Shown: positions 15,807 through 24,975, counted from the first letter of the stretch. The stretch is DNA of 64,000 nucleotides from Kribbella capetownensis (GCF_004331485.1 NZ_SJKD01000008.1:310001-374000), one strand, 5' to 3'. Made by a program: numbers and translations. Notes: a model not told the origin generated them from the sequence alone.

Positions 15807-16784
15807 CTACCAGCGGTGGTGGATTTGTGGCCGGATCAGCTCGTCGTACGTCGCCTGGACGGCGGCCGACTGGTCCGCGGTGAGCGGGGAAAGGCTTGCC
15901 GCGGCCAGGTTGCCGGCCACCTGGGCCGGGTTGCGGGCGCCGGGGATGACGACGCTCACACCTGGCTGGTCGAGGATCCAGCGGAGCGCGAACTGGGCCA
16001 TCGTGACGCCGGCGGGCAGCCAGGGCATCAGGCGGCGGACGGCCTCCAGACCGGTGCCGAAGTCGACGCCGGAGAAGGTCTCGCCGACGTCGAAGGCCTC
16101 GCCGTGGCGGTTGTAGGTGCGATGGTCGTCGGCCGAGAACGTGGTGTTCTCGTCGTACTTGCCGGACAGCAGCCCGCTCGCCAGCGGGACACGAGCGATG
16201 ATGCCGACGCCGGCCGCTTGCGCCGCAGGCAGCACCTCGTCGAGGGGCTTCAGCCGGAACGCGTTCAGGATGATCTGCACCGACGCCACGTTCGGCCGCG
16301 CGATCGCGGTGAGCGCCTCGGCGCAGGTCTCGACGCTCACGCCGTACGACGTCATCCTGCCCTCGTCCACCATCGAGTCGAGCGCGTCGAACACCTCGTC
16401 GGTCGAGTACACCGGCGCCGGCGGGCAGTGCAGCTGCACCAGGTCGATGGTGTCGACGCCCAGGTTCTGCCGGGACCGGTCGTTCCAGGCGCGGAAGTTC
16501 TCCAGCGTGTAGTTCGACGGCACCTGCTCGACGCGACGTCCCATCTTGGTCGCGACGGTCAGGCCGTCGTACTCCTTGAAGACCTGACCGACCAGCCGTT
16601 CGCTACGGCCGTCGCCGTACACGTCCGCGGTGTCGATGAACGTGACACCGCCCTCGATCGCGGCCCGCAGTACCGCGAGCGCATCGCTCTCGTCGACCGA
16701 GCCCCAGTCGGCGCCCAACTGCCAGGCGCCGAGCCCGACCACACCCACGTCCCGACCGGTCCGACCAAGCCTGCGCGTCTCCAT
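15807..16784 (-). CDS. Aldo/keto reductase
   Basis: 325 residues. NADPH-dependent carbonyl reductase of the AKR superfamily. N-terminal GLGAWQLGADWGSVD, catalytic tetrad Asp and Tyr in FIDTADVYGDGRSE, Lys in VATKMGRR, His in LVQLHCPP; the cofactor segment VVIPGARNPAQVAGN is near the end. Start ATG 16784 follows GAGGG; a GTG three codons earlier is possible. 10 bases downstream of ileS on the same strand, so probably on the same transcript, though without a functional link I can see. Confidence 0.9.
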   Translation of the reverse strand: METRRLGRTGRDVGVVGLGAWQLGADWGSVDESDALAVLRAAIEGGVTFIDTADVYGDGRSERLVGQVFKEYDGLTVATKMGRRVEQVPSNYTLENFRAWNDRSRQNLGVDTIDLVQLHCPPAPVYSTDEVFDALDSMVDEGRMTSYGVSVETCAEALTAIARPNVASVQIILNAFRLKPLDEVLPAAQAAGVGIIARVPLASGLLSGKYDENTTFSADDHRTYNRHGEAFDVGETFSGVDFGTGLEAVRRLMPWLPAGVTMAQFALRWILDQPGVSVVIPGARNPAQVAGNLAAASLSPLTADQSAAVQATYDELIRPQIHHRW

Positions 16785-16794
16785 AGCCCTCACC

Positions 16795-19700
16795 CTAGGC
16801 AGTGACCGCGACCTGGAGTTCGGGACCCGCCGCGACGTCCAGCTCAGTCGCGAGGGTCTCGGCCATGATCAGCTCGCGATGCGCCTCGACGGCCCGCATG
16901 GTCCGAGCGTCGGCCGTCACCGACAAGCGCATCCGATCGGTCACCTGCAGGCCTGCGTCCCGCCGCGCCTGCTGCACCGAGCGGATCACGTCGCGAGCCG
17001 TGCCCTCGGCCTCCAGCTCAGGCGTGATCGTCGTGTCGAGTACGACGAAGCCGCCGCCGGAGAGCAGGCCGCTCGCCGTACCGCCCTCGGCCAGCGTGGT
17101 CTCCAGGGTGTACTCGCCCTCGGCCAACTCGATGCCCCCGGCAACGACCACGCCGTCCGCGGAGACCGACCAGTCGCCGCTCTTCGACGCCTTGATCACC
17201 GTCTGGACATCACGCCCCAGCCGCGGCCCGGCCGCCCGCGCGTTGACCGTCAACCGCTGCGACACCGGCGCGTCCACCGCATCCGCCGACGTCAGCACGA
17301 CCCCACGGACGTTGACCTCGTCCTCGATCAACGGCACCAACGCCCTCAGCGCCTCTGCGTGGGCCGTCGCGACCGTCAGCGACTGCAACGGCTGCCGGCC
17401 GCGGATGCCCGCCGCCTTCCGGATCGACGACGCGACCGAGCACACCTCGCGCACCCGTTCCATCCGCGCGACCAGCTCGGGATCGTCCGGGAGCTCGTCG
17501 GCCGACGGCCAGTCGGTCAGGTGCACCGACCGCTCGCCGGTCAGCCCGCGCCAGACCTGCTCGACCGTGAGCGGCAGCAGTGGCGCAGCCGTCCGGCACA
17601 CGACCTCGAGCGCGGTGTAGAGCGTGTTCACCGCGTCCTGGAACGTCTCCCCCGACTCGTCCCAGAAACGATCCCGGGACCGGCGGATGTACCAGTTCGT
17701 CAACACCTCGAGGTAGCTGAGCACAGCGTCGCAGGCCGAGGCGACGTCGTACCGGTCCAGCTTCTCCTCGACGTCCGCGACGAACACTCGCAGCCGGGCC
17801 AGCACGTACCGGTCCAGCAGCACCTCGGAGCTGGTCGACCAGGTCGCAGTCGCCCCGGCGGCGTTCGCGTAGAGCGCGAAGAAGTACCAGGCGTTCCACA
17901 GCGGGATCATCACCTGGCGGACGCCGTCCCGGATGCCTTCCTCGGTGACGACCAGGTTCCCGCCGCGCAGGATCGGGCTGGACATCAGGAACCAGCGCAT
18001 CGCGTCGGCGCCGTCGCGGTCGAACACCTCGGACACGTCCGGGTAGTTCCGCAGCGACTTGCTCATCTTCTGGCCGTCGTTCCCGAGCACGATGCCGTGA
18101 CTCAGGCAGGACGAGAACGCCGGCCGGTCGAACAGCGCCGTGGACAGGATGTGCAGGGTGTAGAACCAGCCGCGGGTCTGGCCGATGTACTCGACGATGA
18201 AGTCGCCCGGGAAGTGGTGCTCGAACCACTCGGTGTTCTCGAACGGGTAGTGCACCTGCGCGAAACTCATCGACCCCGAGTCGAACCACACATCGAGTAC
18301 GTCGGACACGCGGCGCATCGTGGACCGCCCGGTCGGGTCGTCCGGATTCGGCCGGGTCAGCTGGTCGACGTACGGGCGGTGCAGATCGGGGACGGCGACA
18401 CCGAAGTCGCGCTCCAGCTCCTCGATCGAGCCGTAGACGTCGATCCGCGGGTACGCCGGATCGTCCGAACGCCAGACCGGGATCGGGCTGCCCCAGAACC
18501 GGTTCCGGCTGATCGACCAGTCCCGGGCGTTCGACAGCCACTTCCCGAACTGCCCGTGCTTCACATGCTCCGGCACCCAGGTGATCTGCTCGTTCAGCTC
18601 GACCATCCGGTCCCGGATCCGGGTCACCTCGACGAACCAGCTCGACACCGCCTTGTAGATCAGCGGGTTCCGGCACCGCCAGCAGTGCGGGTAGCTGTGC
18701 ACGTAGCTGTCCTCGCGCACCAGTGCCCCGGCCGCCCGCAGGTCCCGGATGATCGGCCGGTTCGCCTCGAACACGTGCATCCCCTGGTACGGCGGGACCA
18801 CGGACGTGAACCGGGCTCCTTCGTCGACGGTCAGCACGGTGGGGATCCCTGCCGCCTCGCAGGCCACCTGGTCCTCCTCGCCGTACGCGGGAGCCATGTG
18901 CACGACGCCGGTGCCCTCGTCGGTGGTGACGTGCTCGGCCGAGATGACCTTGTACGCCTCGCCCGTCCCGAAGACCTCGGCGTTCGCGAGGAACGGGAAC
19001 AGCGGGGTGTAGCGCAGGCCGATCAGCTCGGACCCCTTGAGCCGCCGGAGCACCTCGTCACCGAGGCCGGCGAAGTCGCCGTGCGTCCCGGCGTACGCCG
19101 CCAATCGCGCCTCGGCGAGGATCGTCGGACGGCCCTCGGCATCGTTCACCACCACGTAGTCGACGTCCGGGCCGACGGCCATGGCGAGGTTGCTCGGGAG
19201 GGTCCAGGGCGTGGTGGTCCAGGCGAGCAGACGCTCACCGGTCTCCAGCTCCACCGCGATCGTCACCGACGGGTCCTGGCGCTGCTGGTAGACGTCGTCG
19301 TCCATCCGCAGCTCGTGGTTGGACAGCGGAGTCTCGTCGTTCCAGCAGTACGGCAGCACCCGCAGGCCCTCATACACCAGGCCCTTGTCGTACAGCGTCT
19401 TGAACGCCCAGATCACCGACTCCATGTAGTCGCGATTGAGCGTTTTGTAATCGTGGTCGAAGTCGACCCAACGCGCCTGCCGGGTGACGTAGCTGCGCCA
19501 TTCACCGGTGTACTTCAGCACCGACGCCCGGCACGCCTCGTTGAACTTCTCGATCCCGAGCTCGAGGATGTCCGCCTTCGTCCTCAGCCCCAGCACCCGC
19601 TGGGCCTCTAGCTCGGCCGGCAACCCATGCGTATCCCACCCGAACCGCCGCTCCACCCGACGTCCCCGCATCGTCTGGTACCGCGGTACGACGTCCTTCA

Positions 19701-19920
19701 CATATCCCGTCAGCAGATGCCCGTAATGCGGCAACCCGTTGGCGAACGGAGGCCCGTCATAAAAGACAAACTCGTTGGCCCCGTCCTCCCCCGCCGCCCG
19801 CTGCTCCACCGAGGCCAGGAACGTCCCATCCTTGTCCCAGTACTCAAGCACCTCCCGCTCAACCCGCGGAAAGTCAGGACTAGCACTCAGCTCAGCATCG
19901 CCACTCATCGGATAACCCAC
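16795..19920 (-). CDS. ileS: Isoleucyl-tRNA synthetase, long (IleS2-type)
   Basis: 1041 residues from GTG 19920, which has AGGA 7 bases upstream; ATG 19908 is an alternative. Class I synthetase: HIGH-type motif NGLPHYGH (H65-H68), KMSKS near residue 617 (DGQKMSKSLRN), and the editing-domain stretch between. The length and sequence fit the eukaryote-like form found in mycobacteria, which in other bacteria gives mupirocin tolerance (known for the type, not tested here). It sits between DUF2017 and mec, splitting a block that is continuous in mycobacteria. A structured leader precedes it. Confidence 0.96.
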   Translation of the reverse strand: MGYPMSGDAELSASPDFPRVEREVLEYWDKDGTFLASVEQRAAGEDGANEFVFYDGPPFANGLPHYGHLLTGYVKDVVPRYQTMRGRRVERRFGWDTHGLPAELEAQRVLGLRTKADILELGIEKFNEACRASVLKYTGEWRSYVTRQARWVDFDHDYKTLNRDYMESVIWAFKTLYDKGLVYEGLRVLPYCWNDETPLSNHELRMDDDVYQQRQDPSVTIAVELETGERLLAWTTTPWTLPSNLAMAVGPDVDYVVVNDAEGRPTILAEARLAAYAGTHGDFAGLGDEVLRRLKGSELIGLRYTPLFPFLANAEVFGTGEAYKVISAEHVTTDEGTGVVHMAPAYGEEDQVACEAAGIPTVLTVDEGARFTSVVPPYQGMHVFEANRPIIRDLRAAGALVREDSYVHSYPHCWRCRNPLIYKAVSSWFVEVTRIRDRMVELNEQITWVPEHVKHGQFGKWLSNARDWSISRNRFWGSPIPVWRSDDPAYPRIDVYGSIEELERDFGVAVPDLHRPYVDQLTRPNPDDPTGRSTMRRVSDVLDVWFDSGSMSFAQVHYPFENTEWFEHHFPGDFIVEYIGQTRGWFYTLHILSTALFDRPAFSSCLSHGIVLGNDGQKMSKSLRNYPDVSEVFDRDGADAMRWFLMSSPILRGGNLVVTEEGIRDGVRQVMIPLWNAWYFFALYANAAGATATWSTSSEVLLDRYVLARLRVFVADVEEKLDRYDVASACDAVLSYLEVLTNWYIRRSRDRFWDESGETFQDAVNTLYTALEVVCRTAAPLLPLTVEQVWRGLTGERSVHLTDWPSADELPDDPELVARMERVREVCSVASSIRKAAGIRGRQPLQSLTVATAHAEALRALVPLIEDEVNVRGVVLTSADAVDAPVSQRLTVNARAAGPRLGRDVQTVIKASKSGDWSVSADGVVVAGGIELAEGEYTLETTLAEGGTASGLLSGGGFVVLDTTITPELEAEGTARDVIRSVQQARRDAGLQVTDRMRLSVTADARTMRAVEAHRELIMAETLATELDVAAGPELQVAVTA

Positions 19921-20233
19921 CCGCCGATCCTAAACGGGCCCCCGACACCGCCTCCCACGGCAGCTGACAAAGGACACCGCCGGCAAGAACAACCTGCTCA
20001 CGAGCAGATGGACGCCATGGCGTCGTTCGGACTTCAGCTCTGGACGCCCAAGGCGTCTCGGCGGTGTCCTTCAGGTCCACCGCGAATGCTCCAGGCGCCG
20101 TGACGTGGCCCGCATGGCGACCCACCCGCAATGAGGTTTGTCTCGCCGATCATGCTCAGTCCGGATCAGGGCCCGCGCGCCATCAATCAGCCGCCACCGA
20201 AGGGCGGTGTCCTTTCGCGCGCCGGAGGGGGTG
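19921..20233 (-). promoter_or_regulatory. Structured ileS leader with competing complementary repeats
   Basis: 313 bases with no gene. In the transcript (minus) order, AAAGGACACCGCC occurs at 20215-20203 and again (12 of 13) at 20071-20060. The complement GGCGGTGTCCTTT lies at 19981-19969, and the shorter GGCGGTGTC at 19952-19944, about 15 bases before the AGGA ribosome-binding site. Each sense copy can pair with each antisense copy, so two folds exclude one another. Further GGACGCC/GGCGTC hairpins lie between (20000-20057). A translational T-box is the expected control for actinobacterial ileS, but I could not place its consensus with confidence. Confidence 0.6.
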
Positions 20234-20785
20234 TCAGCGCATGTTGTGGAGGAGCGCGGACTGGAGATAACCCAGCCAGTCGTACAGGTCGTACGTCAGG
20301 CGGCGCGGATCGTCGTCCGGGAGCTTTTCCCAGGTGGAGTAGTCGTCTTCTTCCTTGATGTCCAGGCGGGTGCCGATGGCCAGGCGGAGGTCGTTCAGCG
20401 CGCGCAGCCAGGACAGCTGCTCGTCGGGCTCCAGTGCGATCTCGTCCGCGCCGGACTCCTCGAGCGCGGACAGCACCCGCTTCGCGTCGCTGATCTTGCC
20501 GTCGCGCAGACCGCGCTCCGTGAACCGCCGGAACTCACCCGACGCCTGGTCGTCCTCCTTGTACGCATCCGGCAGCAGCCGCTGGAGTACGACGTCCTCC
20601 GGCGGCGAGGTCGGCCCGTCGCTGTCCAGGAGCGCGGCCAGCGGGTCCGAGGACTCGGTGGCGCGCGGCGGCAGGCCGTCGTACAGGAGTTCGACCAGGT
20701 TGCGGAGCAGGTTCGCCAGGATGTCCGCCTCGTGCTCGGCGAAACTGACGACGACGGTCTTGCGGCGCTTGCGGAACCGGGTCAC
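20234..20785 (-). CDS. DUF2017 family protein
   Basis: 183 residues. Family of unknown function found almost always next to clpS in actinobacteria. Acidic and helical: VVVSFAEHEADILANLLRNLVELL at the start, WLRALNDLRLAIGTRLDI and YDLYDWLGYLQSALLHNM at the end. GTG 20785 overlaps the clpS stop (GTGA), so it is translated after clpS; a longer upstream frame is the clpS region in another frame. Likely linked to Clp proteolysis by context only. Confidence 0.88.
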   Translation of the reverse strand: MTRFRKRRKTVVVSFAEHEADILANLLRNLVELLYDGLPPRATESSDPLAALLDSDGPTSPPEDVVLQRLLPDAYKEDDQASGEFRRFTERGLRDGKISDAKRVLSALEESGADEIALEPDEQLSWLRALNDLRLAIGTRLDIKEEDDYSTWEKLPDDDPRRLTYDLYDWLGYLQSALLHNMR

Positions 20786-21069
20786 GACTTCTCGCAGGTG
20801 GCCCACAGGCCGTAGGAGTGCATCGCTTCCACGTCGCGTTCCATCGCCTCGCGGTTGCCGTTCGAGACCGCCGACTTGCCCTCCTGGTGCACCTGCAGCA
20901 TCAGCTTCTCCGCCTTGTGTTTGGAGTAGCCGAAGTAGGTCTGGAAGACGAAGGTGACGTAGTCCATCAGGTTGACCGGATCGTTCCAGACGATCGTCAC
21001 CCACGGTGGGCTCAGCTCGATCGCCTCGTCGACCTCGGGGCTCTCGAGTTCGCTTGGTGCGGTGCTCAC
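20782..21069 (-). CDS. clpS: ATP-dependent Clp protease adaptor ClpS
   Basis: 95 residues. Delivers N-degron substrates to ClpC/ClpA. Core WVTIVWNDPVNLMDYVTFVF, KAEKLMLQVHQEGKSAV and ERDVEAMHSYGLWAT form the adaptor fold, with the Asn-Asp pair of the N-degron pocket. Start GTG 21069 preceded by GGAGAG. Divergent from pncB across 49 bases, which must hold both promoters. Confidence 0.95.
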   Translation of the reverse strand: MSTAPSELESPEVDEAIELSPPWVTIVWNDPVNLMDYVTFVFQTYFGYSKHKAEKLMLQVHQEGKSAVSNGNREAMERDVEAMHSYGLWATCEKS

Positions 21070-21118
21070 CAGTCCATTCTCTCCATCATCGAGTCACGGT
21101 TCGCAATAGGCTGCCCCT

Positions 21119-22453
21119 GTGACGCACTCGACCGCGCTCCTCACGGACCACTACGAGCTCACCATGCTGCAGGCCAGCCTGGCCGACGGCACGGCGCAGC
21201 GCCGCTCGGTCTTCGAGCTGTTCGCCCGCCGGCTGCCCGACGGGCGCCGCTACGGCGTGGTCGCCGGCGTGAACCGGCTGCTGGACGCGCTGGAGCGGTT
21301 CCGCTTCGACGAGCGGGCGATCGGATTCCTGGCCGACCGGGGTGTCGTCGACCAGGCTACCCGGGACTGGCTGGCCGGCTACCGGTTCACCGGCGACATC
21401 TCCGGTTACGCCGACGGGGAGATCTTCTTCCCCGGCTCGCCGGTGCTGGTGGTGGAGGCCAGTTTCGCCGAGGCGGTGCTGCTGGAAACCGTGTTCCTGT
21501 CCATCCTGAACCACGATTCCGCGGTCGCCTCGGCGGCATCGAGGATGACCTGGTGGGCCGGTGGCCGGCCGTGTATCGAGATGGGCTCGCGCCGGACCCA
21601 CGAGGAGTCCGCGGTCGCCGCCGCGCTGTCGGCGTACATCGCAGGCTTCGCCACCACCTCGAACCTGGAGGCCGCGCGCCGGTACGGCATCCCGAGCGCG
21701 GGTACGGCGGCACACTCGTTCACCCTGCTGCACGACACCGAGCGGGACGCGTTCACCTCCCAGATCGATGCCCTCGGCAAGGGGACGACCCTGCTGGTGG
21801 ACACGTACGACGTGGCCGAGGCGGTCCGGACCGCGATCAGCATCACCGGCCCAGAGCTCGGCGCGGTCCGGCTCGACTCCGGCGATCTGCCGTCCCTGGC
21901 CGGGCAGGTCCGCGAGCAACTGGACGCTCTCGGGGCGACCAAGACCCGGATCATCGTCACCAGCGACCTGGACGAGTTCCAGATCGCAGCGCTCGCCCCG
22001 GCTCCGGTCGACGGATACGGCGTGGGTACGTCGCTCGTGACCGGCAGCGGCCACCCGACCTGCGGGTTCGTGTACAAGCTGGTCGCGCGGGAGACCGCGG
22101 ACGGAGTGCTTGTGCCGGTGGCGAAGAAGAGCCCGGACAAGATCTCCATCGGCGGCCGGAAGTACGCGCTGCGGCGCCGGTCAGCCAGCGGGGTCGCGGA
22201 GGTCGAGCTGATCGGCGTCGGCGAGCCAGCGGTCGACGACGGTGACGACCGCGAGTTGCTCAAACCGCTGGTCGAAGCCGGCAAGATCGTCGGCCGCACC
22301 ACGCCGGAGGAGTCCCAGGCGCACCACCTCAGGGTGCGGGACGAGCTGCCCCGCTACGCCAGCCAGCTGAGCCGCGGTGAGCCCGCGATCCCGACCGAGT
22401 ACAGCGGCGACTACGACGCCCGCAACCCGTTCCTACCACGGAGCCACATGTGA
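21119..22453 (+). CDS. pncB: Nicotinate phosphoribosyltransferase
   Basis: 444 residues. First step of NAD salvage from nicotinate (Preiss-Handler). LTDHYELTM at the N-terminus, the conserved His in GTAAHSFTLLHDTE (phosphorylated in the family), and RLDSGDL plus VTSDLDEF for phosphoribosyl binding. GTG 21119 was taken as start because the conserved N-terminus begins directly after. Last codons overlap the next gene. A nicotinamidase that would feed this enzyme is at 40627-41205. Confidence 0.95.
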   Translation: MTHSTALLTDHYELTMLQASLADGTAQRRSVFELFARRLPDGRRYGVVAGVNRLLDALERFRFDERAIGFLADRGVVDQATRDWLAGYRFTGDISGYADGEIFFPGSPVLVVEASFAEAVLLETVFLSILNHDSAVASAASRMTWWAGGRPCIEMGSRRTHEESAVAAALSAYIAGFATTSNLEAARRYGIPSAGTAAHSFTLLHDTERDAFTSQIDALGKGTTLLVDTYDVAEAVRTAISITGPELGAVRLDSGDLPSLAGQVREQLDALGATKTRIIVTSDLDEFQIAALAPAPVDGYGVGTSLVTGSGHPTCGFVYKLVARETADGVLVPVAKKSPDKISIGGRKYALRRRSASGVAEVELIGVGEPAVDDGDDRELLKPLVEAGKIVGRTTPEESQAHHLRVRDELPRYASQLSRGEPAIPTEYSGDYDARNPFLPRSHM

Positions 22454-22908
22454 GCACCGATCAAACCGAATGGCCTCCGGAAGTACCAGCCAGTGAAGCT
22501 GATGTCTTGATCGCGCTGCGGTTCGCCGACCGCGCCGCCCGGAAGGCGGTCGCCGAAGAACTGGCCGGCACCGGACTGCACACCGGCCAGGAGCTAGTCC
22601 TTGCCAAGCTCCTGCATCTGGGCTCGCTCCCGGTGGCTCAACTGGCCAAGGTCCTGGACGTCGAGGTGCCGACAGCAACGAAAACCACCCAGCGGATGGA
22701 AGCTGCCGGCCTCGTCCGCCGGGTCAGGAACAGTACCGACGCCCGCCAGGTCGCGATCGAACTCACCGACCGCGGCGTCGAGCTGGCCCACACGGTCCAG
22801 GAGGTCTACGACCGCGCCGGCCGCCGGGCCCTCGCCCAGCTCGGCCCCGAGGACCGTCGCGTGCTCCGCAACCTCCTCTGGACCATCACCACCACCATCG
22901 ACCCCTGA
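22450..22908 (+). CDS. MarR-family transcriptional regulator
   Basis: 152 residues. Winged helix about residues 35-100: LVLAKLLHLGSLPVAQLAKVLDVEVPTATKTTQRMEAAGLVRR, then the wing RNSTDARQVAIELTDRG with the typical DxR. GTG 22450 overlaps the pncB stop by four bases, so the two are coupled. Target and ligand unknown; control of pncB or of NAD-related genes is only a guess. Confidence 0.9.
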   Translation: MSTDQTEWPPEVPASEADVLIALRFADRAARKAVAEELAGTGLHTGQELVLAKLLHLGSLPVAQLAKVLDVEVPTATKTTQRMEAAGLVRRVRNSTDARQVAIELTDRGVELAHTVQEVYDRAGRRALAQLGPEDRRVLRNLLWTITTTIDP

Positions 22909-22909
22909 T

Positions 22910-23009
22910 GTGCACGCCGACAGGAAGTGTCGGGCGTTCTACTCATCGCAGACGCTCCCCTGAGCGTGGCGAGCGCCTGCCGGCCCCGGCACCTCCTGTC
23001 GAGCTGCAC
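22910..23009. repeat. Long interrupted inverted repeat between convergent genes
   Basis: GTGCA...GACAGGA (22910-22914 and 22919-22925) is matched by TCCTGTC...TGCAC (22994-23000 and 23005-23009), with four unpaired bases on each side between the two stem parts. It exactly fills the gap between the MarR stop and the membrane-protein stop, so it may serve as a shared terminator. Confidence 0.45.
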
Positions 23010-23596
23010 TCAGATCGGGATGCCCGGGAGGTCCGGTGACTTCTTGAGGTCCCGGCGTACCGCGACAGTCAGCCAGGCAGCGCCGGCGCAGAAGACGGCC
23101 GCGAACACCACGAAGTTCTCGCCCATGCTCGGCGGCAGGAAGTCGTCGAGAACAAACATCACGACCGCGGAGGCGAGTCCTACGAGGAGCACTCCGATAC
23201 TCAGGACGAAAGTGGCTTCCATGGCGGGGGTCGAGGCGGAGCGACGGCGTCGCAGCCGCCAGGCGCAGGCGACCATCACGAGCACACCGCTGGTCGCCAG
23301 GACCAGCGCAAGGATGTCCGCTCCGACCCCGTCGCCCGGAGCGTCTCCGGTCTGGGTGGCACCTTTGGCCGCGATCTCGATCAGCTCGCCGCGCCAGATC
23401 GTGCCGGTCACCCGGTCGCCCTCGTCGAGTTGACCCAGGACAGGGCGGCCGGGCAGCGCGGCGCGGCCTCGTAGGCGTGTAGCTCGTTGGCGTGGTCCGG
23501 CGCGACCACTGCGGCGAGGTCGGTAGCGACACCGACCAGGGCAACCCCTGCCAGGAGAACGAATGTCGTCGTGACAGTTTTGTCGAGGATCCCCAC
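23010..23596 (-). pseudogene. Membrane protein gene with a -1 frameshift
   Basis: Two frames make one sensible protein. From GTG 23596 the first frame gives VGILDKTVTTTFVLLAGVAL, a membrane segment, then HAYEAAPRCPAA, a motif common in small actinobacterial membrane proteins, and stops at 23408. The frame one base back carries ALPGRPVLGQLDEGDRVTGT, two or three more membrane helices and a basic tail to 23010. Loss of one base near 23440-23460, in a GC run, would explain it. Either a real pseudogene, a strain variant or a sequencing error. Function unknown; likely four helices if intact. Confidence 0.65.
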
Positions 23597-23661
23597 AGGC
23601 CAATGATGGGCTCGACAGGGTTTGAGGTTGGGTCCCCTTGATGTGATGCGCGCGACACGCC

Positions 23662-24975
23662 CTACCGCGCGTCGAAGACCTTTGCGAGCAGGCTCAGAGC
23701 CTCGCGGAGAAGCTCGGGCGGCATCACGAGCGGCGGCAGGAAGCGCAGTACGTTGCCGTAGGTTCCCGCGGTCAGCACGACCATCCCCTCCGCGTGACAC
23801 GCTCGCGCGATCTCCCCGGTCGCGATCGGATCCGGCTCACCGGACGCCGTGACCAGTTCGATGGCGATCATCGCGCCCCGCCCGCGGACATCGCCGATGA
23901 TCGGGTGTCGCGCCGCCAGATCGCGCAACGCGGGCAGCATGATCTCGCCGATCTCCCGCGCCCGGGCCGGCAGGTCCTCGGCTTCCATCATCGAGATCGC
24001 CGCCAGCGACGCGGCACATGCCACCGGGTTCCCGCCGTACGTGCCGCCGAGACCACTCACGTGCGGCGCATCCATGATCTCCGCGCGCCCAGTCACGGCT
24101 GCCAGCGGCAGACCGCCCGCGATGCCCTTCGCCAGTGTGATCAGATCAGGTACGACGCCCTCGTGCGAGCACGCGAACAGGTCGCCGGTCCGCCCGAACC
24201 CGGTCTGGATCTCGTCCGCGACGAACACCACCCCAGCCGAACGGCACCACTCGGCCACCGCCGGCAAGAACCCGGGAGCAGGTACGACGAACCCGCCCTC
24301 GCCGTGGATCGGTTCGATCACCACACACGCGACGTTCGACGCACCGACGTACTTCTCGATCGACGCCACCGCCCGGGCCGCGGCCTCCGGTCCACTCAGG
24401 CCGTCCCGATACGGGTACGACGTCGGCACCCGGTACACCTCCGGCGCGAACGGGCCGAACCCGTCCTTGTACGGCGCGTTCTTCGCCGTCATCGCCATGG
24501 TCAGGTTGGTCCGCCCGTGATACCCGTGGTCGAACACCACCACCGCGTTCCGCCGGGTGTGCGAGCGCGCGATCTTCACCGCGTTCTCGACCGCCTCGGC
24601 ACCGGAGTTCAGCAGCACCGACCGCTTCTCGTGGTCCCCGGGCGTGATCCGGTTCAGCGCCTCGCACACCTCGAGGTAGCCGGCATACGGCGTGACCATG
24701 AAGCAGGTGTGGGTGAACCGCGCCACCTGCTCCTGCACCGCGCTCACCACCTGCGGTGCCGCGTTGCCGACGTTCGTCACCGCGATCCCAGAGCCGAGAT
24801 CGATCAGCTGGTTGCCATCGGCATCCACCACGATCCCGCCACCGGCCTCGGTGACGAACACTGGCAGCGCGATCCCGATCCCCCGCGCGACGGACCGCCG
24901 TACCCGTGCCATCAACTCGACCGAGCGCGGTCCGGGGATCTCCGTGACCAGCTTGCGTTCCTGCCCCACCGTCAT
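23662..24975 (-). CDS. gabT: 4-aminobutyrate aminotransferase
   Basis: 437 residues. Class III PLP aminotransferase converting GABA and 2-oxoglutarate to succinate semialdehyde and glutamate. NSGAEAVENAVKIAR, VVFDHGYHGRTNLTMAMT, VADEIQTGFGRTG (cofactor Asp) and LAKGIAGGLPLAAV with the Schiff-base Lys. Start ATG 24975 overlaps the permease stop (ATGA). Last gene of the putrescine/GABA operon; it may also act on putrescine, as no separate putrescine aminotransferase is present. Confidence 0.94.
   Translation of the reverse strand: MTVGQERKLVTEIPGPRSVELMARVRRSVARGIGIALPVFVTEAGGGIVVDADGNQLIDLGSGIAVTNVGNAAPQVVSAVQEQVARFTHTCFMVTPYAGYLEVCEALNRITPGDHEKRSVLLNSGAEAVENAVKIARSHTRRNAVVVFDHGYHGRTNLTMAMTAKNAPYKDGFGPFAPEVYRVPTSYPYRDGLSGPEAAARAVASIEKYVGASNVACVVIEPIHGEGGFVVPAPGFLPAVAEWCRSAGVVFVADEIQTGFGRTGDLFACSHEGVVPDLITLAKGIAGGLPLAAVTGRAEIMDAPHVSGLGGTYGGNPVACAASLAAISMMEAEDLPARAREIGEIMLPALRDLAARHPIIGDVRGRGAMIAIELVTASGEPDPIATGEIARACHAEGMVVLTAGTYGNVLRFLPPLVMPPELLREALSLLAKVFDAR

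Noticed and set aside
19921..20233. Canonical T-box motif (AGGGUGGNACCGCG) in the ileS leader
   Set aside because: GCGGGTGGGTCGCC near 20119-20132 on the minus strand only resembles it; I kept the competing-repeat description rather than naming a T-box.
23010..23596. Programmed frameshift in the membrane protein gene
   Set aside because: No slippery heptamer with a downstream structure was evident; mutation or sequencing error is simpler.
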